Below the pieces are notes generated by a model, which was given only the letters and a program-made list of their open reading frames with translations, did no database searches and had not been told where the DNA came from. The position numbers and the translations under genes were made by a program. 64,000 nucleotides of DNA from Desulforapulum autotrophicum. GTDB lineage: Bacteria > Desulfobacterota > Desulfobacteria > Desulfobacterales > Desulfolunaceae. Location: positions 185,409 to 249,408 of the forward strand of contig DYJE01000001.1 in the NCBI GenBank assembly GCA_020723285.1, written 5' to 3'. Positions 28,322-36,914 of the stretch are shown in pieces. Position 1 is the first letter of the stretch. The number at the start of each line of letters is the position of its first letter.

Positions 28322-29153
28322 CCATCGCCTCCTCCACCACCAGTTCCGTGGCCACACGTTCTCTCAGCACCGCTTCGACATAATTTTTCAAGGTGATCTG
28401 GGACCGGCTGCATGACGAACAGGCACCCTTGAATTTGACAAGGACCTTGTTGCCGTCCACATCGATGAGTTCCATATCCCCGTGATCTTTCTGAAGACCG
28501 GGCCGAACCACTTCCTCGATGACCTGTTCGATCCGTTTGATCTTCTGCATGGTGGTGAGTCTTGCAGGTTTAGGCTCTTTCTGCTCATAACCGCCGCCTT
28601 CGGTCACCGCCCAGATAATGGCCTGGATTTCCTCGTGACAGTTGCCGCATCCGCCGCCAGCTTTGAGGTGGCTTGTCACCTCCTCGATGGTGGTGAGTTT
28701 CGCTTCTTTCACAGCACGGACAATATCGAGATCCGTGACACCGAAACAGTGGCAGATCACGTTGCCTTTGGACACCTCCACCACCTCCCCTTTGTAATGG
28801 GCAATGGCGCGCTCAAGGGCGTCACGGCCCATGACCGAACAGTGTATCTTTTCTTTGGGAAGTCCCCCAAGGTATTCGGCGATATCTTCGTTGGTTATTT
28901 TTGCGGCCTCGCTGATGTGCATGCCCTTGATCATCTCCGTCAGGGCCGAGGATGAGGCGATGGCGCTGGCACAGCCGAAAGTCTGAAACTTCGCCTCCTC
29001 GATGATCTGACTGTCGTTGATTTTGACGGTCAAAGTCAGGGCGTCGCCACAGGCCAGGGACCCCACTTCGCCGATTCCGTTGGCGTTTTCGATCCGCCCG
29101 GTGTTCCTGGGGTTCAAAAAATGATCTTTCACTTTTTCAGTATAATCCCACAT
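28302..29153 (-). CDS. nifU: NifU Fe-S scaffold, full three-domain form
   Basis: 283 aa. N-terminal IscU-like domain (residues 1-125) with the three cluster cysteines in SLACGDAL, GCASAIASSSALTEMI and IHCSVMG; central BFD-type [2Fe-2S] domain (CHCFGVTD ... GGGCGNCHEE, about 130-190); C-terminal NifU domain with CSSC (residues about 210-283). Receives sulfur from NifS. Start ATG 29153 with GGAGAG upstream. In Desulfobacterota this form often replaces IscU/SufU in general Fe-S biogenesis. Confidence 0.96.
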   Translation of the reverse strand: MWDYTEKVKDHFLNPRNTGRIENANGIGEVGSLACGDALTLTVKINDSQIIEEAKFQTFGCASAIASSSALTEMIKGMHISEAAKITNEDIAEYLGGLPKEKIHCSVMGRDALERAIAHYKGEVVEVSKGNVICHCFGVTDLDIVRAVKEAKLTTIEEVTSHLKAGGGCGNCHEEIQAIIWAVTEGGGYEQKEPKPARLTTMQKIKRIEQVIEEVVRPGLQKDHGDMELIDVDGNKVLVKFKGACSSCSRSQITLKNYVEAVLRERVATELVVEEAMDENRIC

Positions 29154-29288
29154 GCGTTCTCTCCATTTCGTTCATGAAATTGTATCCGTTTTATCGTTTC
29201 ATCTGAACCGGCGTCTCGTTTCATCGTCAGTCATCAGAGTTAAAGTATTCACCCTCTCTCTTGTTTTCAAGTTTTCTTTCCCATACCT

Positions 29289-29894
29289 CTATCCCTTTTT
29301 TCCGATCAGGAACAGCCCGTAAGTCGCCCGTAAATTGGGAAGAAATTTTACCTTGGTTCCAAACATGTCTTTGTCCCTGGTATTGATCGCCACTTTATCA
29401 AGAATCCTGAAGTCCACATTTCTAGAAAAACGCTCGAAATCCTTCAGAGTCAGCACCCGGATGTTGGGTGTGTCGTACCACTGATAAGGCAGCTGTTCCG
29501 TCACCGGCACGTAACCCGACATCAGCAGCTGGAGCCGGATGCGGTAATGCCCGAAATTGGGAAAGCTCACCACGGCTTTTTTGCCGATCCTCAGCATGGA
29601 CCGGATCAGCTGATCCGGTTCGTAAACCTGCTGAAGGGTCTGGCTCAGGATCACGTAATCAAAACACTGGTCCGGGTAATCATCAAGCTCGGTGTTGATG
29701 TCGCCCTGAATGACGGAAAGCCCTTTTTCGATGCATGCGCGAACACCCTTCTCGGATTTTTCGATGCCCCGTTCCTCGACATTCTTTTTTGTTTTCAGGG
29801 CATAAAGAAGCTCACCGTTTCCGCAGCCAAGCCCAAGGACACGGGAGCCCTTTTCAATCCAGTGCTCGATGATGGACAGATCATAACGGATCAT
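29289..29894 (-). CDS. metW: Methionine biosynthesis protein MetW
   Basis: 201 aa. SAM-methyltransferase-like fold: VLGLGCGNGELLYAL (motif I), YDYVILSQTLQQVYEPDQL-like stretch (FDYVILSQTLQQVY) and FPNFGHYRIRLQLL, the MetW signature. Partners MetX in homoserine acylation; its own methyltransferase activity is not shown. The start overlaps metX by 4 bases (ATGA), with GGGG five bases upstream. Confidence 0.95.
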   Translation of the reverse strand: MIRYDLSIIEHWIEKGSRVLGLGCGNGELLYALKTKKNVEERGIEKSEKGVRACIEKGLSVIQGDINTELDDYPDQCFDYVILSQTLQQVYEPDQLIRSMLRIGKKAVVSFPNFGHYRIRLQLLMSGYVPVTEQLPYQWYDTPNIRVLTLKDFERFSRNVDFRILDKVAINTRDKDMFGTKVKFLPNLRATYGLFLIGKKG

Positions 29895-31039
29895 GGACGC
29901 CCCTTTCCACTCACTGTATGCACGCCTGCAAGAAAACTGCAGATCATGCCCGCCAGCCGATCACTGGGCAGAAGAAAGGCGTCATGGCCGCAGTCCGCCT
30001 CGATTTCACAGAAACTCACATCGAGGCTGTTCCGTTTAAGAACCTTCACAATGTCCCTGGACTGGTACGTGGGGTATAGCCAGTCCGATGTGTAGGACAC
30101 CACAAGAAACTTCACCGACGCTTCCCTCAGTTTCACGAGAACATCTTCATAGTCGTTGTACCGGGTCAGATCAAAATAGTCCGCCGCCTTGGTGATATAG
30201 AGAAGGCTGTTGGCGTCGAACCGGTCCACAAACTTCGCGCCCTGATGCCGGAGGTAACTCTCCACCTGGAAATCCGTTTCAAAATCAAAAGAAAAATCAT
30301 CTTTGCCCTGGAGCTTCCTTCCGAATTTCTGCCGCATGGATTCATCGGAAAGATACGTGATATGACCGATCATCCGGGCCACGGAAAGTCCGGTGGACGG
30401 TGTGGATTTCCCGTAGTAATGGCCCTTGCTCCATTTGGGATCGCTGACAATGGCCTGCCTGGCCACTTCGTTGAACGCGATGGCCAGGGCGGAATGACGC
30501 ATGGTCGAGGCGAGAACCACGGCAGAACGGACCATGAACGGGTACTGATAGCACCAGGACAGAACCTGCATGCCCCCTAACGACCCGCCGATGACGCTGT
30601 GAAGCCGGTCAATCCCCAGTTCTCTGACCAGACGATGCTGGGCTGAAACCATATCCATGATGGTCACCACGGGAAACGTCAGGCCGTAGGGTTCTCCGGT
30701 TGCCGGATCGACGGACGACGGTCCGGTGCTTCCCATGCATCCTCCAAGGATGTTCGAACAGATCACATAATACCGGTTAGTATCGATGGCTTTGCCCGGT
30801 CCCACCATGATGTCCCACCATCCCGGTTTTTTTTCGTATTCACCGTAATAGCCCGCCACATGGGAGTCCCCGGTCAGGGCATGGCAGACAAGGATGGCGT
30901 TGGACTTGTCGGGATTCAGCGTTCCCAGCGTTTCGTAGGCGAGAGTCACCGGCCCGAAGAAGGAGCCGTTTTCAAGGGTCAGACCTTCAAAGGTGAAAAA
31001 TTTTTTCTCGACGCCGACGATTCCCGGAAGTTCCGTCAT
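29891..31039 (-). CDS. metX: Homoserine O-acetyltransferase
   Basis: First step of the transsulfuration-free methionine route: homoserine to O-acetylhomoserine (O-succinyl is possible in some relatives). 382 aa alpha/beta hydrolase. Nucleophile Ser in IGGSLGGMQ, catalytic Asp in SYTSDWLYP, His in DCGHDAFLL; ALTGDSHVAG is the usual oxyanion-side motif. Located between metY (17 bp upstream) and metW (4-bp overlap). Confidence 0.95.
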   Translation of the reverse strand: MTELPGIVGVEKKFFTFEGLTLENGSFFGPVTLAYETLGTLNPDKSNAILVCHALTGDSHVAGYYGEYEKKPGWWDIMVGPGKAIDTNRYYVICSNILGGCMGSTGPSSVDPATGEPYGLTFPVVTIMDMVSAQHRLVRELGIDRLHSVIGGSLGGMQVLSWCYQYPFMVRSAVVLASTMRHSALAIAFNEVARQAIVSDPKWSKGHYYGKSTPSTGLSVARMIGHITYLSDESMRQKFGRKLQGKDDFSFDFETDFQVESYLRHQGAKFVDRFDANSLLYITKAADYFDLTRYNDYEDVLVKLREASVKFLVVSYTSDWLYPTYQSRDIVKVLKRNSLDVSFCEIEADCGHDAFLLPSDRLAGMICSFLAGVHTVSGKGRP

Positions 31040-31055
31040 TTACGTATCCGATCCC

Positions 31056-32321
31056 TTATTTTGTAACACTTTTTTCAAGGGCCTGGGCCAGATCTTCCGT
31101 GATGTCCGCCACATCTTCGATACCCACGGACAGCCGTATCATGCCGGGCTGAATACCAAGAGCGGTTCTTGCTTCAGGCGAAAATGAAAGATACTGCGTG
31201 GACCAGGGATGAATCACCAGGGTTTTGCAGTCCCCCAGGTTGGCCAGATGGTAGATCAGCTTCAGATTGTCGATGAATCTGAAGCAGGTTGCCTCGTCCT
31301 TGAGATTAAAAGTCAGCAAAGCCCCAAACCCCTTGCCGCCGAACTGACGTAGGGCCAGATCATGATCGGGATGTTCCGGCAACCCTGGGTAATTGACAGA
31401 CGCAACCAGAGGATGGTTTTCAAGAAAACCGGCAACGTCCATGGCGTTTGAAAGATGGCGTTCCATCCGTAATACAAAGGTGTCGAGGCCGGTCATGGTC
31501 AGGTACGAATGAAAGGGGGCCTGGGTTGTTCCGAAGTTGATGTGGTGTTCACGCCATATCCGGTCGAGAAGGGCCAGCTCACCTTTACGGTCCACAAAGG
31601 GTTTGAAGTCGTCGAATTTCCCGTTGTTCCAGTCGAATGTGCCACCGTCCACCACCACGCCGCCCGGTGCGTTGCCGTGGCCGCTCAGGTACTTGGTGGT
31701 GGAATGAATCACCACGTCGGCCCCAAGGCCCAGAGGGTTCATAAGGTACGGCGTGGCCAGGGTGCTGTCCACCACAAGGGGCAGACCATGCTTTTTTGCG
31801 ATCCGCCCTAAGTTTTCGAGATCCGGAACGTCCATGGCCGGATTGCCGATGGTTTCGGCGTAGATAAACCGAGTCCTGGCGTCAATGGCGTTTTCAAGGG
31901 TGCGGGAATCCCCGGTGTGAACGAGTTTTGCCGTGATACCGTATTTTTTGAGCACGTTGGTGAACAGAAGATAGGTGGACATGAACAGGGACTTTCCGGA
32001 AACAAAATTATCCCCGGCTCTAAGGAGTGCCATGCAGGTGTTGCTCACAGCCGCCATGCCCGAACCCATGACAATGGCTCCTTTGCCGTTTTCAAGCGCT
32101 GCGAGTTTCTTTTCCAGCACCGTGTTGGTGGGATTTGAAAGCCGTCCGTAGACAGGATGGTTATTTTTTCCGCCAAAAGCCAGGGACAGACTTTCAGCTG
32201 TCTCATGCTCGTGGGCCGCGCACTGGAAGATGGGCGCAAGGGTGGCGCCCTCCCAGAGTTCAGGAGTCAGGGCATCGTGTATCACCCGTGTGGCCAGCCT
32301 GTATCCTTTTGTCTTGTCCAT
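31056..32321 (-). CDS. metY: O-acetylhomoserine aminocarboxypropyltransferase / sulfhydrylase
   Basis: 421 aa. Uses O-acetylhomoserine and sulfide to make homocysteine, an apt route in a sulfide-producing cell. PLP lysine in HSTTKYLSGHGNAPGG; YGRLSNPTNTVLEKKLAALE and the C-terminal LADLGDC-like (LANLGDCKTLVIHPWSTQYL) and RLSVGIED motifs identify the Cys/Met metabolism PLP family, OAH branch. The frame opens at 32537, but AAGGA lies six bases before ATG 32321, giving MDKTKGYR; ATG 32327 touches that site. It starts 16 bp after the HTH gene. Confidence 0.94.
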   Translation of the reverse strand: MDKTKGYRLATRVIHDALTPELWEGATLAPIFQCAAHEHETAESLSLAFGGKNNHPVYGRLSNPTNTVLEKKLAALENGKGAIVMGSGMAAVSNTCMALLRAGDNFVSGKSLFMSTYLLFTNVLKKYGITAKLVHTGDSRTLENAIDARTRFIYAETIGNPAMDVPDLENLGRIAKKHGLPLVVDSTLATPYLMNPLGLGADVVIHSTTKYLSGHGNAPGGVVVDGGTFDWNNGKFDDFKPFVDRKGELALLDRIWREHHINFGTTQAPFHSYLTMTGLDTFVLRMERHLSNAMDVAGFLENHPLVASVNYPGLPEHPDHDLALRQFGGKGFGALLTFNLKDEATCFRFIDNLKLIYHLANLGDCKTLVIHPWSTQYLSFSPEARTALGIQPGMIRLSVGIEDVADITEDLAQALEKSVTK

Positions 32322-32337
32322 GGTCATTCCTTTGGGG

Positions 32338-32703
32338 TCATTCGCTTGCCTGAAGCATGTCACAGCATTTGCACACCTGCATTTTTTCATCAAAACTCTT
32401 GTGGACCTTGCCCTGGCAGAGGGTTCCGTTGATGAACCAGCATAGAGCCCCGGCCTTGAACTCAAACGCGGGGCATTTTTCTTTCCGTTCATCCGGGCAG
32501 CCCAGAACAGTCCAGCAATCCCGGGTCTTTTGTTCACGGTTTGAAATCAGAAAATAAATCTGGCGTTTCACATGGTCGGGAATCGAGCGCCATCCCTGCT
32601 CGTAGCTGTGCACCGCCTTCACGGAAACTCCAAGAAGAACCGCCAGATCCTTCTGAGTTTTGTTCAGTTTTTTTCGGATTTCTGCAAATTCTCGGGCATC
32701 CAT
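32338..32703 (-). CDS. XRE-type HTH regulator with cysteine-rich two-CW domain
   Basis: 121 aa from ATG 32703 (GGAG five bases upstream; ATG 32706 alternative). Residues 3-55 form a helix-turn-helix (KTQKDLAVLLGVSVKAVHSY EQGWRSIP). Residues about 60-120 hold eight cysteines in the pattern DCWTVLGC, KCPAF, LCWFINGTLC and CKCCDML, with two CW pairs, resembling the small two-CW domain seen in Desulfobacterota. It may bind a metal or Fe-S cluster, or sense redox. It is the first gene of the metY-metX-metW unit and faces the cys unit across a palindrome, so it is a candidate local regulator. Confidence 0.82.
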   Translation of the reverse strand: MDAREFAEIRKKLNKTQKDLAVLLGVSVKAVHSYEQGWRSIPDHVKRQIYFLISNREQKTRDCWTVLGCPDERKEKCPAFEFKAGALCWFINGTLCQGKVHKSFDEKMQVCKCCDMLQASE

Positions 32704-32740
32704 CATCGCTCCATCATGTTGTCATCGTAAAAACGGATGA

Positions 32741-32767
32741 AAAAACTACCACGGTGTGGTAGTTTTT
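32741..32767. promoter_or_regulatory. Perfect palindrome, candidate operator between met and cys units
   Basis: Arms AAAAACTACCAC (32741-32752) and GTGGTAGTTTTT (32756-32767) with the 3-base centre GGT. It lies 38-64 bases before the HTH start and falls inside the -35/-10 interval of the met-unit promoter, so a bound protein would block it. Confidence 0.7.
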
Positions 32768-32772
32768 GTCAA
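32743..32772 (-). promoter_or_regulatory. Candidate promoter of the HTH-metY-metX-metW unit
   Basis: Minus strand TTGACA (32772-32767), an 18-base spacer and TAGTTT (32748-32743). The -35 is perfect, the -10 weak, and the palindrome occupies the spacer. Confidence 0.45.
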
Positions 32773-32777
32773 CGCCA

Positions 32778-32807
32778 TTGACAACATCGGGCGGCATGGG
32801 AGATAGT
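32778..32807 (+). promoter_or_regulatory. Candidate promoter of the cysE-cysK unit
   Basis: TTGACA (32778-32783), an 18-base spacer and GATAGT (32802-32807; four of six match). The two divergent -35 boxes form a 7-bp inverted repeat TTGTCAA-N5-TTGACAA (32766-32784). Confidence 0.5.
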
Positions 32808-32886
32808 GTTGAATATCTATTCAGGGCTTCACCATGTTCTGAGATGCAATCAGCCGCAAAATTATCAAAACTTACCCGGAGTATCC

Positions 32887-33837
32887 ATGAACGACACCCG
32901 CTTTGAACCTGACAAATGCAAGACCGATAAAACCAGCGTGAAACGTTTCAAAGAAAGACTGCCCGAAATCACGGAAGCCATCATCGCCAGTTGTTCCGAT
33001 CCGGCCTGTTTCAACCATATCGATTACGAACCCATACCCTCCAGGGACAATGTGATACGAATCATCAACCGGTTCATGGAACTCCTGTTCCCGGGATTTT
33101 TCAGCCGGAAAAACCTGGATCCCACGAACCTCAGATATTCCATCGGGGATTCGGTGCTGGCGTTATACAACCGTGTGGCTGAACAGGTGAAACTGGGCAT
33201 CCGGCACGACTGTTTCAGGTATGGCATTCCCTGCTCCGACTGCGAGAAACGCGCCCACGACGCGACCCTCCTTCTTTTTTCAAAGATCCCTGAAATCAAA
33301 CGGATTCTCGCGGACGATGTCAGGGCCATGTACGAAGGTGACCCGGCGGCCCGTGGGCATGACGAAATCATTTTCAGTTATCCCGGACTTTTCGCCATAT
33401 CCGTGTACCGTGTGGCCCACGAACTGTTTCTGATCAACGTGCCCCTTCTGCCCCGGATCATGACCGAATACGCCCATAGTGAAACAGGAATCGACATCCA
33501 TCCCGGTGCCACCATCGGCAAACGTTTCGCCATCGATCACGGCACAGGCGTTGTGATCGGCGAAACCACCGTGATCGGAGACAACGTCAGAATCTATCAA
33601 GGCGTCACATTGGGAGCCCTTTCCCTTCCCCCCGATGCCGGAGAACGCTACAAAGGGGTGAGACGTCACCCCACCATCGAAGACAACGTGATCATCTATT
33701 CCGGTGCCACCATTCTGGGTGGTGACACAGTCATCGGAAAAAACGCCGTCATCGGCGGGAATGTCTGGCTGACTGAATCGGTGCCTGAAAACACCAAGGT
33801 TTTTCTGGAGCAGCCAAAACTCGTGTTTAAATCGTAA
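32887..33837 (+). CDS. cysE: Serine O-acetyltransferase
   Basis: Makes O-acetylserine for cysteine synthesis. 316 aa from the ATG at 32887 (GGAG five bases upstream); the 32806 ATG lacks a site. N-terminal helical domain with a Cys-rich strip (CFRYGIPCSDCEKRAHDA), then DPAARGHDEIIFSYPG and YRVAHELF, and a left-handed hexapeptide helix (IDIHPGATIGKRFAIDHGTG, VVIGETTVIGDN). The C-terminus ends LEQPKLVFKS, unlike the classic CysK-docking Ile end. Followed by cysK after 41 bp. Confidence 0.94.
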   Translation: MNDTRFEPDKCKTDKTSVKRFKERLPEITEAIIASCSDPACFNHIDYEPIPSRDNVIRIINRFMELLFPGFFSRKNLDPTNLRYSIGDSVLALYNRVAEQVKLGIRHDCFRYGIPCSDCEKRAHDATLLLFSKIPEIKRILADDVRAMYEGDPAARGHDEIIFSYPGLFAISVYRVAHELFLINVPLLPRIMTEYAHSETGIDIHPGATIGKRFAIDHGTGVVIGETTVIGDNVRIYQGVTLGALSLPPDAGERYKGVRRHPTIEDNVIIYSGATILGGDTVIGKNAVIGGNVWLTESVPENTKVFLEQPKLVFKS

Positions 33838-33878
33838 TCTTAAAGTCCTTAAAATCATTGACCTGAGAGGAGAACGCC

Positions 33879-34796
33879 ATGATCGCCCAGACCATCGACC
33901 AGACCATCGGAAGAACCCCCATGGTCAAGCTTCAGCGCATTGCGGCCGGCCTTGGGGCGGACATTCTGGCCAAACTGGAATATTTCAATCCCGGAGGTTC
34001 GGTCAAGGACAGGCTGGGTCAGGCCCTGATCGAAGATGGTGAAAATCGTGGTCTTATCACTCCTGAAACCCTGATCGTCGAACCGACCAGCGGAAACACA
34101 GGAATAGCCCTGGCTTTTCTCTGCGCCCGAAAAGGTTACAGGCTGTGCCTGACCATGCCTGATACCATGAGCGTCGAACGACAGAAACTCCTCAGGCATT
34201 TCGGAGCGCGGCTGGAACTCACGCCGGGCGATCAGGGCATGAGAGGAGCCGTGGCAAGGGCTAAAGCCATCGTCAGTGAAGAGAAAAACGCCTTCATGCC
34301 CGATCAGTTTGAAAATCCCGCCAATCCGGACGTTCACCGGAGAACCACCGCAGCTGAAATCCTTCTTTCCACAAAAGGCCGTGTGGACGTTCTTGTCTGC
34401 GGCGTGGGAACGGGCGGAACCATTACCGGGGTGTCTCAGACCTTGAAACGTGTCAATCCGAATCTCAAAACCGTGGCCGTGGAGCCTGCCGCATCCCCTG
34501 TTCTTTCAGGCGGCAAACCTGGACCCCATAAAATCCAGGGGATCGGAGCCGGATTCATTCCCGTCGCTCTGGACACCACCGTGATCGACGAGATCATCAC
34601 TGTCGAAAATGATGAAGCCATGGAATCCGCAAGGGATCTTGCCCGATACGAAGGCCTTCTCTGCGGTATTTCATCCGGGGCTGCCGTGTTCGCCGCCCTT
34701 GCTGTGGCCCGCCGTCCTGACATGGCCGGAAAACAGATTGTCACCCTTCTCCCAAGCACAGGAGAACGCTATCTGAGCACAGATCTTTTCAGGTGA
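33879..34796 (+). CDS. cysK: Cysteine synthase (O-acetylserine sulfhydrylase)
   Basis: 305 aa PLP enzyme that adds sulfide to O-acetylserine. PLP Lys in [11 protein letters not shown], phosphate loop in [29 protein letters not shown] and [12 protein letters not shown]. Active-site SGNTG and the P-x-S region agree with CysK rather than cystathionine beta-synthase. ATG 33879 has GGAG six bases upstream. Co-directional with cysE and the Ktr genes (45 bp further). Confidence 0.95.
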   Translation: MIAQTIDQTIGRTPMVKLQRIAAGLGADILAKLEYFNPGGSVKDRLGQALIEDGENRGLITPETLIVEPTSGNTGIALAFLCARKGYRLCLTMPDTMSVERQKLLRHFGARLELTPGDQGMRGAVARAKAIVSEEKNAFMPDQFENPANPDVHRRTTAAEILLSTKGRVDVLVCGVGTGGTITGVSQTLKRVNPNLKTVAVEPAASPVLSGGKPGPHKIQGIGAGFIPVALDTTVIDEIITVENDEAMESARDLARYEGLLCGISSGAAVFAALAVARRPDMAGKQIVTLLPSTGERYLSTDLFR

Positions 34797-34841
34797 TGAT
34801 TTCGTATTGCTTTATAACCCGGCCATGATACAAACAAGACC

Positions 34842-36245
34842 ATGAAAAACATTGTCGATAAGGCTTTTTCCTATACAAGCGGCATCCTTAAACGAAGACT
34901 GTTTAAAACCCCGTCCCGTTTATCCGTGGTGGCGTTCCTTCTTCTCATTATTTCAGGAACCTCGCTTCTCTCACTATCCGTTTCGTCCAGGCATGGTTCG
35001 CTGTCGTTGATCGACGCCCTCTTTACCGCGACGTCCGCCAGCTGCGTCACGGGACTTTCGGTGATCAACATCCATGACACATTGAGCCTGTTCGGCCAGA
35101 TCATCCTTCTCATCCTGATCCAGGTGGGAGGACTTGGCATCATGACTTTTTCAACGGTTCTCATCCTTATGGCCGGAGGCAAGGCAAGTTTTGCCGGCCG
35201 AAACCTGATCCAGGACACCTACACCCACAGTACCAGCCGTGGACCTGGTGTTATCCTGAAGGATGTGCTGATTCTGACGTCTGTCATTGAGATGACGGGA
35301 ACACTTCTTCTGATGATCCGGTTCTGCCCGGTCTACGGATTTAAAACCGGCTCCTACTACGCCCTGTTCCATTCCATCAGTGCGTTCTGCAATGCAGGTT
35401 TCGCCCTGTTCCCCGGAGGAAGCCTTGAAATATTCCGTGACGATGTCTTTGTCAACCTTGTAATCTGCTCATTGATCATTCTTGGAGGCCTTGGCTTTCT
35501 CGTCATTTCCGAATTAAAAAGCAACCCGCCCATTAACCGGAGACAGTGGAACAAAGTAAGCCTTCACAGCAAAATGGTGGTGGTCACCACCCTCATCCTG
35601 ATTCTGACAGGAGCCGGTGTTATTCTGGCCATGGAATGGACAAACACCCTGTCCGGACTGTCCATGGGCCATAAAATCAACGCTTCCTTTTTCCAGTCCG
35701 TCACGCTCAGAACTGCAGGGTTCAACACCATCCCCATTTACAGAATGTCCAACGAAACCCTGTTCATCAGTATACTCCTGATGTTTATCGGCGCATCTCC
35801 CGGTTCCTGTGGCGGCGGTATCAAGACCAGCACCCTTGCCACATTGTTTTGCCTGGGTTTGTCGCGGATAAACGGCAGCGAAAAAACCACCGCATTTAAA
35901 AGAACCATCCCGGATCAGACCGTCAACAAAGCCGCCAATATGGTCATGATTTCAATATTTGTGGTGGGAGTCGCCACCACGATTCTTCTTTTAACGGAAA
36001 TCGGCCGTGTTTCATACATGGAAAGTATGGGCAAATTTGTCGAAATCCTGTATGAAACAGTCAGTGCTTTTGGGACCGTGGGCCTCACCATGGGGATCAC
36101 CGAAAAACTCACGGAAACAGGCCGGCTCGTGATATCCATAGTGATGTTTACCGGAAGACTCGGACCGCTGATCATTGGCCTTGCCATCAGCAGACAGGTC
36201 ACCCGGCATTTCACATACGCTCAGGAAGACATCATGGTAGGGTAG
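34842..36245 (+). CDS. ktrB: Trk/Ktr family potassium uptake membrane subunit
   Basis: 467 aa, the KtrB length. Eight-transmembrane topology with four selectivity-filter loops that keep the Gly: TATSASCVTGLSV, ISAFCNAGFALF, VTLRTAGFNTI and ETVSAFGTVGLTMG. Moves K+ (with Na+ in many relatives) across the inner membrane, gated by the RCK subunit encoded 9 bp downstream. Its ribosome binding site is weak, suggesting read-through from cysK. Confidence 0.93.
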   Translation: MKNIVDKAFSYTSGILKRRLFKTPSRLSVVAFLLLIISGTSLLSLSVSSRHGSLSLIDALFTATSASCVTGLSVINIHDTLSLFGQIILLILIQVGGLGIMTFSTVLILMAGGKASFAGRNLIQDTYTHSTSRGPGVILKDVLILTSVIEMTGTLLLMIRFCPVYGFKTGSYYALFHSISAFCNAGFALFPGGSLEIFRDDVFVNLVICSLIILGGLGFLVISELKSNPPINRRQWNKVSLHSKMVVVTTLILILTGAGVILAMEWTNTLSGLSMGHKINASFFQSVTLRTAGFNTIPIYRMSNETLFISILLMFIGASPGSCGGGIKTSTLATLFCLGLSRINGSEKTTAFKRTIPDQTVNKAANMVMISIFVVGVATTILLLTEIGRVSYMESMGKFVEILYETVSAFGTVGLTMGITEKLTETGRLVISIVMFTGRLGPLIIGLAISRQVTRHFTYAQEDIMVG

Positions 36246-36253
36246 GAGTTCTT

Positions 36254-36904
36254 ATGAAACAGTTCGCTGTCATCGGTATCGGAAAATTCGGTTATTATCT
36301 GGCCACCCATCTCTATGAAAAAGGTCATGAAGTCCTTGCCATTGATATTGATCCCACCCTTGTTCAGCGCATTAAAAACGATGTCACAAGCGCCGTGGTG
36401 GCCGACACCACGGATCCTGACGCCTTAAGTTCTCTGGGGCTCAAGGATATCGACACGGTGGTGGTCTGTATCGGATCGATTCTGAGCAACTCCATCCTGA
36501 CATCCCTCAATCTCCTGGAACTGGGTGTCAAAAATATCATGGCCAAGAGTTTAAGCGAGGCCCATGGACGAATACTCAGACGCATCGGGATTAAACATGT
36601 CTTTTTTCCCGAAAAGGATCTTGCCATCAGCATGGCTGAAAAACTCCATGCCCCGAACCTCATCGACTACTTTCCCTTCATGGAAGGATACAGCATCATA
36701 CAGATCGCGGTTCCGTCCCATTTTGTGGGAAAATCCCTCAAGGATATGAACATCAACTATAAATACGGAGTTCAGGTCATTGCGATCAAGGAATTCGTTC
36801 CCGAACGTGTCATCATGATCCCGCGAGGCGATTTCATCATGAAAGACAGTGACATGCTGACAATCCTCGGCCCCAATGACGCCATCGAAAAACTGAAACG
36901 ATAA
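36254..36904 (+). CDS. ktrA: KtrA/TrkA family RCK regulatory subunit
   Basis: 216 aa. RCK_N Rossmann fold with GIGKFGYYLATHLYEKGHEV and VVADTTDPDALSSLGLKDID, then an RCK_C domain (FVGKSLKDMNINYKYGVQVI ... DMLTILGPNDAIEKL). Binds nucleotides such as ATP/ADP or NAD(H) and gates the membrane subunit. AGGAG lies five bases before the start. Confidence 0.94.
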   Translation: MKQFAVIGIGKFGYYLATHLYEKGHEVLAIDIDPTLVQRIKNDVTSAVVADTTDPDALSSLGLKDIDTVVVCIGSILSNSILTSLNLLELGVKNIMAKSLSEAHGRILRRIGIKHVFFPEKDLAISMAEKLHAPNLIDYFPFMEGYSIIQIAVPSHFVGKSLKDMNINYKYGVQVIAIKEFVPERVIMIPRGDFIMKDSDMLTILGPNDAIEKLKR

Positions 36905-36914
36905 GGATTGAACC

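Noticed and set aside
27161..29153. nifU-nifS as part of a nitrogen-fixation cluster
   Set aside because: No nifH/D/K/E/N/B nearby; the pair acts as general Fe-S assembly in related bacteria.
32704..32886. SAM or T-box riboswitch before the met genes
   Set aside because: The leader is too short on the met side and shows only a palindrome and promoters, no riboswitch fold.
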